Origin: Parapristionchus giblindavisi
Lineage: Eukaryota; Nematoda; Chromadorea; Rhabditida; Diplogasteridae
Reading direction: 5' to 3'
DNA: 64,000 nucleotides
Assembly (NCBI GenBank): GCA_943737045.1
Contig: CALSFV010000321.1
Coordinates: 62,001 to 126,000 of the forward strand
The position numbers and the translations under genes are program-made. The notes under the pieces were generated by a model. That model had not been told where the DNA came from. It ran no database searches and saw nothing but the letters and a program-made list of their open reading frames with translations. Position 1 is the stretch's first letter; each line of letters starts with the position of its first letter. Shown in pieces: positions 34,401 to 45,800 of the stretch.

Positions 34401-35231
34401 TACATATATGAGCATTAACGCCACTGAATCTGGAATGGCAAAAGTGAGGTTTTCTTTCTTTCGTAATTAAAACGAAAAGAAACGAAAAGACGTAAAACAT
34501 TAAAAATTAAAAATTAGATCATTCTCGAACCTTATAGCAAGTGCTACGCTGCTCCATGTACAAGGCCATGACGCATGGAATGTAAATCGCCTAAAAGCAT
34601 TAGGTGAAAACGAAATCGCATCGGGAACCTTACTGCTCCAAGATTAACCAATCGTTTAGTTTCAACCATTCCCAACTGTTCTTAATTTTTAAAAAACGAC
34701 CCCTAGCACCACAGACAGTTGTTTAGTGACAACTATTCCTACATTCCAATGGTTCTGTACTTGATAAAGGTACACATTTTATTTATTTAGCTTTTTTTAA
34801 ATCGAAACCTCGCATATCGCTCCATAGACCATCGAATACCAGCCGAACACAGACTGTTTTACTCCATAATTCATAGTCCACCACTGACCAGGAGAATGCA
34901 GTGTACTGAAAGCAGCGGCTCTAGGACGAATGAGAACCGATGAATAATAACCGACTGGATGATAACCATTTTCATATGAGAAAGACGTGTTAATGAATGA
35001 ACAAAGTATGCAAATGCTTATCATCAAGTCGGTTATTATACATCGGTTCTCATTCGACCTAGTGCCAAAGCAATTGATTGAAACGTTTTCCCTGTTTTTA
35101 AGTGAGTACGTAGTATAAATAAACGTGTCGAACTCGTCGGAAGCAAAAAAAAAGAAAAAGTCGTACTTGCAATTGTACAAATTAAGCTTCGGCAAATCCC
35201 AGATAGGAAAGAATTGATGGACAATAGTCAT
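30041..35231 (-). CDS. srt gene B: nematode Srt-class chemoreceptor
   Basis: Paralog of srt A with the same 12 coding exons (minus order): 35231-35167, 34905-34809, 34590-34531, 32411-32334, 32225-32168, 32016-31931, 31883-31746, 31178-31083, 30799-30747, 30701-30625, 30380-30326, 30137-30041. All phases agree, giving 319 residues. The product is a predicted seven-TM serpentine receptor with the Srt marks NLYNC, IVDMIALFANSLSFGYF, SNRMLDLIRM, LLTPPLLTNSKYMAMFFDP, SWQFSHG and IYLVLNKTIRRN. The acceptor before exon 4 is a normal TTTTCAG. The last intron has a GC donor (AG/GCAAGT). Intron 3 (34530-32412) has grown to 2.1 kb through a TTAA palindrome and intron 10 holds a small MITE, so transcription must cross a 1.9 kb hairpin. 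ATG is at the same exon-1 position in all three paralogs. Confidence 0.9.
30399..30532. repeat. 120 bp inverted-repeat element in srt B intron 10
   Basis: Starts TTAAAGTGGCACC, contains 'aactctccactctgac' and a repeated 'acggagagtgcaagagcgg', and ends 'cttggggtgttactttaaag'. Confidence 0.7.
31258..31460. repeat. hAT-like remnant with (TAA)n/(TTA)n microsatellite, srt B intron 7
   Basis: Starts 'caagggctgtgcggcaaggc' and contains 'aatccggcaatttcgg'. It is interrupted by a TAA tract switching to TTA at 31360-31452, which is itself a perfect inverted repeat. Orthologous to the remnants in srt A and srt C. Confidence 0.6.
32447..34375. mobile_element. TTAA-flanked palindromic element, copy 3 (1.93 kb) in srt B intron 3
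   Basis: Left end GAGAGATGGCCGTTAAAAC, right end complementary to GAGGCCTGTTCCCTAAGAC, with TTAA outside both (32443-32446 and 34376-34379). The arms share 'gaccacccccggacacgtgagctagcaatgag'-type sequence and run about 0.9 kb each. The same intron in srt A has a single uninterrupted site (about 17836-17850), so the insertion followed the A/B duplication. The interior differs from copies 1 and 2 but matches 24196-25226 and copy 4. Confidence 0.85.
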
Positions 35232-35365
35232 GGAATCTGCAATAATGCAAAATTATCACTACAACATTAAAGGAATACTCATAATAATAAATAGGTAGTC
35301 TCTTTTCTCGCCATATTATCTCACTCCTTTCTTTGCGAGAGAGCGTTGTCAGTTCATTTTGGAGT

Positions 35366-35479
35366 AAGGCCCACCCCGAGCTAATTTGAAACTCTCCGGA
35401 CTGGCAAAGCTCTCTCGCTTTGTTTTTTTCTTCTACGGGAGAGTATTGCCGCTGCGGTGAGTGAAATTAGCATTTAAAG
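35366..35479. repeat. 120 bp inverted-repeat element
   Basis: Contains 'ccaccccgagctaatttg' and 'aaactctccggactggc'; ends 'gaaattagcatttaaag'. Lies just upstream of srt B. Confidence 0.7.
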
Positions 35480-35850
35480 CTCGAAACTTATTTGGTTGCA
35501 GTGCAAAGCACAGAAAGGGGAATATGAACGAGGAAAGTGCGGTACATGATAAATTTTTGCATTTAAATAACTTTATTCAGTCAATGGTATGCATTGGCGA
35601 CCCTGTGCTCTACAAGAGAACATAAATCAATGTGAGCATCGTCGTATACATAAGAAACTTCGGTCAACTAGAACTTGACAAGAATATGGGCGGTCCAGAA
35701 AATTATGATCCCGCCTTGCTATCGTAAGAATCGTAATGCACTCAGAATGTTTTAAGTAATATTTGAGCATCAGCATACATTTTTCGAGATTAGTATTATT
35801 AGAAAGATGAATATAATATGAACAATCAAAAATCAATTCTATTTACTAAC

Positions 35851-35913
35851 CTTTGCCAATAACCAAACGAGTCATCTTCGCGCGAAATCCTACATCTTCA
35901 TCACTATTGATCG
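35851..35913 (-). promoter_or_regulatory. candidate 5' exon upstream of srt B
   Basis: 63 bp between a TTTTTCAG acceptor and a GTTAGT donor, equivalent to 19197-19264 of the A segment. It would read SDEDVGFRAKMTRLVIGK in phase with exon 1 of srt B. Because A is out of phase and the ATG in exon 1 is conserved in all copies, a 5' UTR exon is the safer reading. Confidence 0.4.
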
Positions 35914-36200
35914 CTGAAAAAGACATTCAGGTCATTACAAATAACCATAAATTAATGTTTTTCTGTTTTTGTGTAAAAAACTGTGCCTATGTATGACGAT
36001 GTAACGCACTGCTTGGTTATTCTTTATATAGAACTTCTATCTGTTTTGTTGATAACAAGCTACAGTATTCTGAGAAAGTGGTTATTATTACTGAGTAAAA
36101 ATTTGCAATTCTAGTTTCGCTGATCCCATCTTTGGCAGTCTTTTCTGAAACTTGCAATGGTATGTGGTTCGTGAGTCATTATTTTAGCTCCTCGAATGCT

Positions 36201-36321
36201 TTAAAGCGACACCCCAAACTAATTTGAAACTCTCCGCTCTAGCCACACTCTCTCACTTTCGTTGTCTACGAGAGAGTATTGCCTCACGCGGGGAGTGGAA
36301 TTAGCTTGGGGTGTGCCTTTA
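36201..36321. repeat. 120 bp inverted-repeat element with paralogous empty site
   Basis: Inserted in 'cgaatgctttaaag', which is uninterrupted in the srt A upstream region (19794-19806). Ends ACACCCC and GGTGTGCC face TTTAAAG and CTTTA. Supports mobility of the family after the A/B duplication. Confidence 0.75.
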
Positions 36322-36357
36322 CAAGAGTATTTTCGCATTAATAAAAAATACGATCAT

Positions 36358-36950
36358 ACCGTCAAAACGAAAAAAAGTGAAACATTTTTTCAAAAATTTC
36401 AAAAATTTTTGACAAAAGTTCACAAGATTCCCTGTTTGAGCATTTTTCACGATCTTGATGACGTATTATCTAAGGTTTTTCATTGTGGATGTGTTTGGCA
36501 AATAAAGTTATGCACGACAAAAGTGAAAAAAATAATCGGGAACGCTCCACAGCAGAATTGGTATACTGTAGCGTACTGTAGAATCTTACTGTAAAACTGA
36601 TGCCATCGAGCTTTTTTTGTCTTATAATGGTTATATATAGCATTACCTGACTTCTTATAGCGAATTTGCACTGTTTGAATCTTGGCAAAGATCAGGCTGC
36701 AAAAGTGGTATACTGTAGAAAATTCCTACCGTATACCAGTTTCACAAAATAGCGTTCACAGTGATTTATTTCAAAATTATTCTTCACAGGTAAATTAGGC
36801 AAGCTCAGAGATGCTCAAATACCCTATTATCTAATAAAAAACTAGCAACCCCATTTAGATATCATGATTCAAAATTTTCAATCTTGTGAACTTTTGTCAA
36901 AATTTTTCAAAAATATTGACAAATGTTTCACTTTTTTTCGTTTTGACGGT
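36358..36950. mobile_element. 593 bp inverted-repeat element, ACCGTCAAAACG ends
   Basis: Ends ACCGTCAAAACGAAAAAAAG and complement, followed inward by paired 'gtgaaacatttttt' and 'acaaaagttcacaagatt' segments. T and A flank the ends, consistent with a TA target but not proving it. No long frame. Single copy in the window. Confidence 0.7.
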
Positions 36951-37422
36951 ATTCTTTTCAAAGTTGGCGAAACATTGGACATTGAGTAAGATAAATGGTA
37001 TTCCGAAAATAGTTAACCTTCTGAAGAAGACATAACAAGAATGAACTTCATATCACTAAGAACACTTACCAACAACAAATTGATGATGAGTAGCTATGAT
37101 TCACAGCGATCAATGGGATCATTTGTTGGTCACACACCTACAACAATTTACGACCTGAAATAGATCCCCATACGGAAATGTCGAACTAAAATATTTCAAA
37201 GAAATCAAAATCACCACGCAAAGTGGTGGTGGAATTCGTCAGCTACGGTCTTTGAGCTCCACACTAAGCCATCAATAGATAGATGTTTGCTAGGGAAGTT
37301 CTTTGAATCCACTGGTTTTATTAAGAGAGATCAGATGTTAGCCTTATGCCAATCAACTATCGATATGCCACTATTCGTTGGATAGAAAAAGAGTCGCTTC
37401 CTATCCTGTCTATCTTTTATTC

Positions 37423-37510
37423 TTAAAGGGAGCATCACTCAATGGTCTCTTCATTGCGCACACTATTTCTCTGTTCTCTAACAACGAGAGAGCATTGCGC
37501 GCTCCTTTAA
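37423..37510. repeat. small MITE, CAATGGTCTCTTC family, partial
   Basis: Left arm intact from TTAAAGGGAGC; the centre and right arm are collapsed, ending 'gcgctcctttaa'. An internal deletion derivative. Confidence 0.7.
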
Positions 37511-38097
37511 CTAGGTTCTGGTACTGCCCCATAGTGGATATTAATGGCAATCTTCAAAAAAACTACGTTCGCACAGTTCGTCAATTCGTGATGGTGCAAC
37601 ATTTCAATTTCGAACATTTTCTGAATTTCAATCAATATTTGCTGCGATACTCTTCCTTCAAGGGCGCACCCACAGAAACTCCCCGCGATTGTGATAGTGT
37701 CTCGTAGACACAGGTACTGTGTGAGAGAGTTTGTTCAAATCATTTTCCCCCGGTATATGTATGTACGCAACGGAAAAATTAAAATTAATATTTCATTATT
37801 GTAAGGAAATACGCGCATATGAACCTGAGATCAAAAATATTTTCCCAGTGCAAGTGAATTGGGTGTGACTATATAAATGTCATGAGAGTATTGTAAACTA
37901 TTTGTACCACTACGGTATAATTTAAACGTTTACGGTACCCGCCTACGTTTGTGATTAATTACTATTGATTACTATTGAGACTACTGATTGCGCTCCATGG
38001 AGCGTACCAGTTCTCCACTTTTATAATTAATGCAGTATTTTCAGTCATTTATAGTACTGGAATAATTGATATAGTTCGCACGTCGTGAGAAAATCAC

Positions 38098-38352
38098 ATC
38101 GCTTATATTGTTCGTATAAAATGCACTTGCATAAGAAAATGACAAACGGGCTCTAAAGAATGGAAGTCGCTCAAAGGCTTTATCTCGCCCAACTCTCGAT
38201 TGTCTCTCCGCTGCCTCTCCCTAACTCGGCTGACCTTCGCCGCGAGCTATTTGATATATAAAAGAGATCGGCATAGTTTGTGAACCATGCAAAATAAGAA
38301 AGTCTCTTCTACAAATAAAACAAGTGATTTTTATACGCTCAATAATTAGATC
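38098..38352 (+). promoter_or_regulatory. TATA-containing repeated module, copy 1
   Basis: Starts near 'aaaatgcacttgcataagaa', contains a pyrimidine-rich 'cgattgtctctccgctgcct' block and a strong TATA element TATATAAAAG (38255-38264), then 'agatcggcatag' and 'gaaccatgcaaaa'. Very similar modules lie at 38570-38830 and 62692-62925. It looks like a core promoter carried by a repeat; no gene was identified downstream. Confidence 0.45.
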
Positions 38353-38569
38353 GTTGTACCCAGTTCATTATATTTTCACATGAATTAGTTGGTGAAAAAC
38401 AGAAAATCAAATGTTTGTGCAAAAAATAGGACTGTCGAACACTACTCGAGTTGTTTTAATGATTTGTTGTGTTGATGATTCTTGTTCCACACATTTACTC
38501 GACTGTATCGTTTATTTGTGAGTGTGTGATAAGTAAATAAATATGCTAAGCCAAATACGTTCGAAGAAA

Positions 38570-38830
38570 ATACGAGAAAAAACAACCTTGCAATATATTG
38601 TCTGTATAAAATGAACTTGCATAATAAAATGACAAACTGTATGTAAATACCGAGAGAACGGTTACCTCTCCACTTCCTCACACCTAACCCGTCTGACATT
38701 CGCCTTGCTGATTTGATATTTATAGAGACCTTTTTTTTTTGCTATCAATGAACTATGCAAAACAAGAAATAGTCATTGCTCACGCTTTCTAAAACAAGCG
38801 ATTTTTATACGCTCAACAATAAAACGATAC
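38570..38830 (+). promoter_or_regulatory. TATA-containing repeated module, copy 2 (diverged)
   Basis: Same layout: 'aaaatgaacttgcataataa', pyrimidine block, 'gatatttatagag' in place of the TATA, 'gaactatgcaaaacaagaa' and 'cgatttttatacgctcaa'. The last two segments also follow copy 1, so the two form a diverged local duplication. Confidence 0.4.
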
Positions 38831-39985
38831 ATATCAATTGATAATAGTGTAATTGAAATAACGGAAATATTGACATTAGAACAAATCAGCCAATTTTATT
38901 TTGGTATATATATAGTGCATGAAGCTCTTATAAAAACCGCTAAACGATCAAAGATTATTGAATATCTGAATAATAATAACATTTATAATATCATCGCCGA
39001 TTCATGTAAAATAACTAGAAAATAAGCAGCGAAAAATAATTGAATAATAAGATCGTTGGTTGGAAATCAGGCATTTAGCATAAACACTGCGGCACTTTCA
39101 CAATAGCCGCAATCAGATTTCGAAAAGCAAACTTCACATTCTATAATAGGTCTAATCAGGAAAAAGTCATCATACAGTACTCGCCCACAGCGAAATTCGG
39201 TAAACATATGTGCAAAATGTGAAGTTTGGATCTCGCTCGACCAGAATCTGATTGGTGGTACTGTTTATCGTGTTTATTCACTTCCAACAAATGATCAAAA
39301 GATCGCACATCAGTCCTTACTATTCGTTACTCTTTATTCTTTTTTTTGATTTCCATCATAAAAATGAGACAGATAGAACAAATATGTTATTAGTATACGT
39401 TGATTGAGGTTATCAGCGAATTATTCAATTGCCTTTTCTCATTTTCCACATATTTTTTTATTTATTTGAACCGGCCAAGGAACGATTAATTTAAATATTA
39501 TTATTATTCTTCAGAGATGCCCTAATCTTTGTTAGATTTGTAGTTCTAATCCGTGCTCCATGCACTTTATCCCGAAATAGGATTGGCTGATATCAATAAT
39601 TTAGTCAAATGCCAAATGTTTCCGAAATCGTCCTTATCCCACTGCTCTAATATCAATTGCACTTATCGTTTCCACACTACAATATTGCCGATTATGCGTT
39701 TCGTCTCATTTTCCTCTAACATATTCGCCTTACTATTCAATTGTCACATTTTTCTACACCAAACGATAAACTAATTAAGGGTTATTTTGAAACTACAGAC
39801 AACCTTATAATATAAAAATCTAGGTGTTGTGATTTTCTCACGATATATGAATGCGTGCTAAATCACTTTCTCAAATACTATACTTGACAGAAAATATAGT
39901 AGTAATTACAATGCTTGAGAACAGCTACGTTCAATGATAAGCAATGATTGCGTAGGCGGGAAAAGTTTGAATACCACGATAGTGT

Positions 39986-41995
39986 TATAATAAGTTTATT
40001 CTCATGAAATCTATATTCTCACTTGCACTGGAGCAAGATCTGTGAGCTTAGAATATCTTTGCATTAAATGAATGATCTTGTGATCTTGAGTGTTCTTAGA
40101 ATACCCTATTGAAAATGAAATCAAATAATATCTTAAATAGTTACCGAGGTGTACATATGTATACCGTGGAAAATCTCCCACTTTGATTTCAACCAACTCT
40201 CTCTACGACCCAGTGGCGACGAGACACTGTAAGAGAGTGCAAAATTTCCCCTTTAATTACATAAATTGGTGTTGGTGTGTGAATAGCAAATGATCCCAGA
40301 AATTGTTATGAATCATCGCTACTTATCACACATTTGTTTTTTCAGCTTAGTAAGATTTGATGCGTTCTTGGTGTTATTAAGCAGATCAGTTCATTTTGGT
40401 TATGTATTCTTCTGATAATGAAGGTTAACTACATTACGGATTACTGACGTTCTGCTATAATAATAACACTAATGATAATAATAATTTATTCCATCAATTG
40501 AACATATGAGTGATGGGATGTATCTGTTCCAAAAGTCTGCAGTAGATCACATTCCGGTTTTCTTTTCACATCATTCCGGTTTTCTTCTGAAGGTTAAAAA
40601 ATTACGGAATACTATCTTACTCAACACTGAGTGTTTACCTAACTGTAAGAAGCGGATACGGTCGTAGGTGTTTTTCCTGTTAGTGCAAACATGATCTTTA
40701 GATGCATTCGCGGAACTAGAATGCCAACTCAAGAACCACTCCATCTGTCTTTGCTTTAAATTTTTAGAAATCTTACAATGCAGAGTATTAAAATTTTGGT
40801 AGCCTTGCAATAAAGGGTTTGGCCGTTTGCCAGCTACTTCATAAGTTTCCGGTTTTCAAAATCGGAATTATGCGCCATAATTTTCGTTTGTGATCAATCC
40901 ATAATGTGAAATGTACCAAATTATGAATATTGTCCGCAAAAAATGTAATTGTCTAATTGCCTTGCTACTGGCTGCAAAACAGAGAAAGAACTATCGATCA
41001 ACTCCCCACTGTTTCATCTCTTCCTCGCTCTCTCTGATCTACATACTATCTCACTTGTGCTGTATCTCAAACATAGAAACGCATTGTGGCTGTGGCTGGC
41101 TACTCTCGTACCAAACAAACAAGTGTATGTTATACAGCGAATACCAGGAACAATAGCCTTGATGACCTATACTATAACATCACATATTATTGGACAACAG
41201 AATGATCAGGTGGATCAGCGAGACCAAAATACATTTTTGCACAGAAATATTTACGGCTTCATCAGTTACTCTCAACAAAACACATACATTAGAACGGATA
41301 TTTATAAAGACTAAGCTGTTAATAACGATTGTAGGAGACACCGTCATCATCACACACTTTTTCATACACTTTTTTATGCAAAACAGGAAACCATTAACTT
41401 TTGGTTTTTGGAATGTCAGCGTAACCTGAACGTCTTTTTCGGCATTTAACAGCGATGAAGATGTTGGATGTTATGGGGATCTGTTCGTATCAAGATTAAT
41501 ATTTGGACGTTTTCTTGAATGGAGGAGAATTCTCTCATTGTCAGAGACAGAATGGCTATTGCTCGTGAATATGAAGATACCCCCTGCTTTGACCCCCTCT
41601 GCATACTACATGCTGAAAGGATAAAGTATTGTATTGTATATCATTATGGGAAGATACCCTGATTTGCTATTGTATTGGCAAAGGATAAGAAATAGAATTG
41701 CTCGGAGATGTGTTAAAGGTTTATTTTTTCATGTCAGCTCATGCTTCTAATGTTACTAATCTTGCAAAAAATATGGAGATATGATTCACACATATCACTT
41801 AGACGCTACTTGGTGCTCTGCGAATCAAGGCGGTGACAAGGCAGGATCATAACTTTCAGGGACCGCCCACATTCTTTTCAAGTTCGAGCTCAACGACACT
41901 GTTCACATGGCAGTATGATAAGTTGTACTGCATGTTCCTTCGCTCATGTTCCCATTGCGTAATTCCCAGTGCAATGTACCAAATATGCTCCCAGC
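39986..41995. other. upstream region of srt C, no supported gene
   Basis: Contains diverged traces of the srt 5' flank. 'aacagcgatgaagatgttgg' at 41448-41467 and 'ttgtattggcaaaggataag' near 41671-41690 resemble the two halves of the candidate 5' exon of srt B, separated by about 200 bp of new sequence. A segment 'ggctactctcgtaccaaaca' (41097-41116) recurs at 62927-62946. Frames of 80-120 codons here show no domain or splice context. Confidence 0.4.
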
Positions 41996-42113
41996 TTTAA
42001 AGGCAAACCCGAGCTAATTGTGTTCTCCGCATTGGGAATGCTCTCTCGCAGACAAAGGAAGCGTGAGAGTGTGGTCAGAGCGGAGAGCTTGAAATTAGCT
42101 CGGGATGTGCCTC
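41996..42113. repeat. 120 bp inverted-repeat element
   Basis: TTAAAGGCAAACCCGAGC start and 'gctcgggatgtgcctca' end, with core 'gttctccgcattgggaatg' and 'gagcggagagcttg'. Confidence 0.75.
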
Positions 42114-42851
42114 ACTCCGAAGTTAATTTGATCCATCACTCTCTGACAACAATTTATGTATTCCTCTAGCGTATTATCAACAAAACACAACATCTTTATA
42201 AAGATCAACTAAACAGTGCTTTCGGAGTTTCCCAATCTGTATTTCGAAGAACACTGCGAATTTAGTGGACAAAGTCCCACACGTGTTATACAAAAACAGG
42301 AAATAATTAATTTCTGTTTACTTGGAATGTAAAAATAGCCCGTATGCCTTTTTCAGTCCTCTATATTGATCTAGATGTTGCACAGCTTGCTCCTTATTAT
42401 ATATCCTTATATCCTTATTTTTATGCATAGGCTGAGGTTTTTTTTTTTTTTTTGGCATTTTTTTTAGGTTAATAAAATCTCTCGTAGATGTTTGAATTTT
42501 TCATCCTCTGCTAATCTATCTTAAGATATCTAAGGAAAAAATAAGGTGATGTGGTTCACACATGTCACTTAGACCCTACTTAGTGCACTGCGTCTCTTAC
42601 GATTATAAGGCGGGATCACAACGTTCTCGTCCCGCCCCTATTCAAGTTCATAGTTGTACGACCCAGTTCTCACAGATTTATGATAAGTGTTAAAGCACTT
42701 TCCTTCGCTCATATTCCCATTGCGTTACTTCCATTGCTCTGTACGGCGATCAAATGAGCTTCGAGCTTTAAAGGCACACCCAAATGTTCCTTTAAAGATT
42801 CCTTTAATCATGTAACGATCAATTAATAATAATACATTTGTTGTAGATTCG

Positions 42852-45800
42852 ATGGCGATTGTCAATCAATTCTTCCCTATCTGGGACTTGCCGAATCAGA
42901 ATTTGTATAATTGCAGGTAGGCATTTCGATTTTTTTACATAATAACCAGTTTCATTGGTCTGAAAATTTCAAATCTGTTTTTTTTCTTCCTACGATTTCG
43001 ATAGGTTTATCTATACCCAGAAAAAAATCAACCAATTTTTTTCAGCACACTGCATTCTCCTGGTCAGTGGTGGACTGTGAATTATGGAGTAAAACAATCT
43101 GTCTTCGGCTGGTATTCGATGGTCTATGGAGCGATATGCGAGGTTTCAATTTAAATACGCTAAAGACATATATGTCTATATATAGTGACGTTTATGAAGC
43201 ACAAAACGATTAGGGAGAGGGAACGATTTACTGATTAGTCTGGGCCCAAGGCAAATCAGGATATGCTAAATATTGTTTCCTAATGACCTAATGGTTTAGG
43301 CGATCTACATTCCATGCGTCATCGCTTTGTACATGGAGATGCATAGCACTTGCTACAAGGTTTACCTTTTTTAATTTTAAATATTGCATTGTTCATTTCA
43401 CTTTTTGCTAGTAAATTAGCAACACTTGGTGATTTGATACCATTTTTTGGACATCTAATTTTATCTGGGTAGTGCACAACTTCGATCTCTCGAAGAATCA
43501 ATATTAATAGCGCCAAAGCATTCCCTCCTAGCTGGAAAGTCAGGAGCGTTATGCCTTGCATAAAAGCCTCTATTCACAAAGTTTGAGCGAGATCTTCATG
43601 GGTTGCTAAGCTTCTATAATCTTTCTGGATCTATTATCGCTGAAAATTCGAGAAGATCAAAGCTTAGCGGCTCTGAGACTGAATAAAGAGCACCAATAGC
43701 TGATCAAAAGACGATTAAAGGGAGCTTAACCTCACTCAATGGTCTCTTCGACGCGCAATGTTCTCTCGTTGTTAGAGAACAGAAAATAGTGTGCGCAATG
43801 AAGAGACCATTGAGTGAGGTAACGCTCCCTTTAAGGAAGAATTACCTATAGCGACACCCCAAGATATTTTGAGACTCTCCGCTCTGGCCACACTCTCTCG
43901 CTCTCATTGTCTACGAGAGAGTACTGACAATGTGGAGAGAAAAAATAGCTTCGAGTGTGCCTAGAAGAAGGCACTTTTATGACACTCCAGATTCACTGGA
44001 AACAATGCTTAGCTAAACTTGATAATGTGTGATTTAATTGAAAAAATACAAATTATTATTATGTTTTTTTTAGATAATGTTATGGCTGGCCATAGTCGAC
44101 ATGATCGCTTTGTTCGCAAATTCGCTAAGCTTTGGATACTTTCTCATCAACGTAAGTTGTTTACAATATGTAAAAGTATCGTTATCATTGAAATTTAATC
44201 GGATTAAAAAGATTCAATTATTAACCGATCCAAAGATGGATTATGATATTTTTCAGGGCTACGTGTATTGTAGTAATCCCGTATTTGTCGCGACCATAGG
44301 AATAATTGGATTGGGTTAGTTTTATTTCCTCAAACTCGCTTGATCTTGATCACTTGAATTAATGAAGAACATCTTTGTAGTTAAAATAATTGTGGAATGG
44401 GACAATAACACAAATGAAATACATGAGCCAGAAATTTTTTTCAAAAAATAAAAAAAAAGTTTTCATTCCAGGCGTATGGTGCGCAGCGAGCATGGGATGT
44501 CTATTGCTAGTATCAAATCGTATGATGGACTTAATCCGAATGCACCATGTTTTTGAGGTTGATTCAAATTTCCAATATTATAGATAAAACTTTGAACTTT
44601 ACAGGGACGAACTTGGTACTTCCTCTCATTTGCCTCACTATACGGTCTTTATTTCGCTTTGTTAACTCCACCCCTTTTGACCAATTCCAAGCACGTGGCC
44701 ATGTTTTTCGATCCGTATATCGGAGATGGACATCCCGAATCGGTAAGAACATTGCCAGTACTTTTTAGCAAGTTCATTAACGGTAACTTCATGATGCACA
44801 ATATCTATAGAACTTACCACGGTGTGCGGCAACGGCTTTTTCCTTTTCACATTGTCCCAAATTAGTGATTTTTAATTCTGTCGTAAGATGGCCTGTGGAT
44901 TATAGTTGAATGTGATTGTGATTATTGAAGAAAGATTGAAACATATTCCAAAATGGTTAGAATGGATTGTCGATTAGCCGTCTATTAGCTCATAGTAGTC
45001 ATAGTGGTCGATGTTGAGGCATCTTGCAAACATCTTGCAAACACTTGTATCAAACACTTGTACCGATTTATCGAATTGCCGAAATTACCGGGTTTTCCGA
45101 AAATATGCCTTGACGCACAGCCCAGGAACTTACTCATACGGAAAAATCATTTTAAAGAGTGGCGTTATTCATAACTTATAAAATATTTAAATAAATCATT
45201 TTCAGTTCCCAAACTACCCTCACACAGCGAATAACCTCCTTATTGTGTCCGCCTCATCATTTCTCTACATCTGTCTTTGTTTTGTGCTATCCTTCAAGAA
45301 GGTACTGCACAGTTTGCAAAATCTCAAAAAAATAACATCAACAAAATTAAGCGATCGACAGTGACTGCCAACGAGCGTAGATCAATGAAGACGAGTATAC
45401 CGGTATACATTTAACTGTGATAAAATTTCTAAATTCGTTTCTAAACATTTCCCAAAGTAGCGATAAATCCAGAGTAAACATGACATTTTTGGTCACTGAA
45501 TGGTTTTTGGTTTTAAACAACTCGATATTTTCAATGCGAAAACATAACTATACTGTTATGTTGCAGGTGTTCATTCAAGCTTCAGTCATTTGCATCTTCA
45601 ACGTCGTTGCATCCCTAATGTACTATCTCTTGATTATTTTCTCTATTTCACATAATCATTTCCTGATTGAATCGATTTTGAGCGATACCGTAGTCATAGC
45701 TGTGTCTGCTCCTTAAAACGTAGTTCGTTGGCAAATGATTGACGCAATCAGGGAGTCAAACACAAACCTTCTTGTATCAATCATTTGCCAACCTGTATTA

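Larger units (their letters stand above)
37780..39985. repeat. duplicated non-coding block, copy 2
   Basis: Counterpart of 21052-23360 upstream of srt B, with the same order of landmarks and no recognised exon. Two promoter-like modules have been added or retained here (38098-38352 and 38570-38830). Confidence 0.55.

Noticed and set aside
34797..35231. 144-codon continuous frame on the minus strand
   Set aside because: Begins in exon 1 of srt B but reads through intron 1 into exon 2. Paralogs A and C show the true splice junctions.
37066..37118. Possible first exon (MIPLIAVNHSYS) upstream of srt B
   Set aside because: A GTAAGT donor follows, but the phase does not fit the next candidate exon and the equivalent in C is degenerate.
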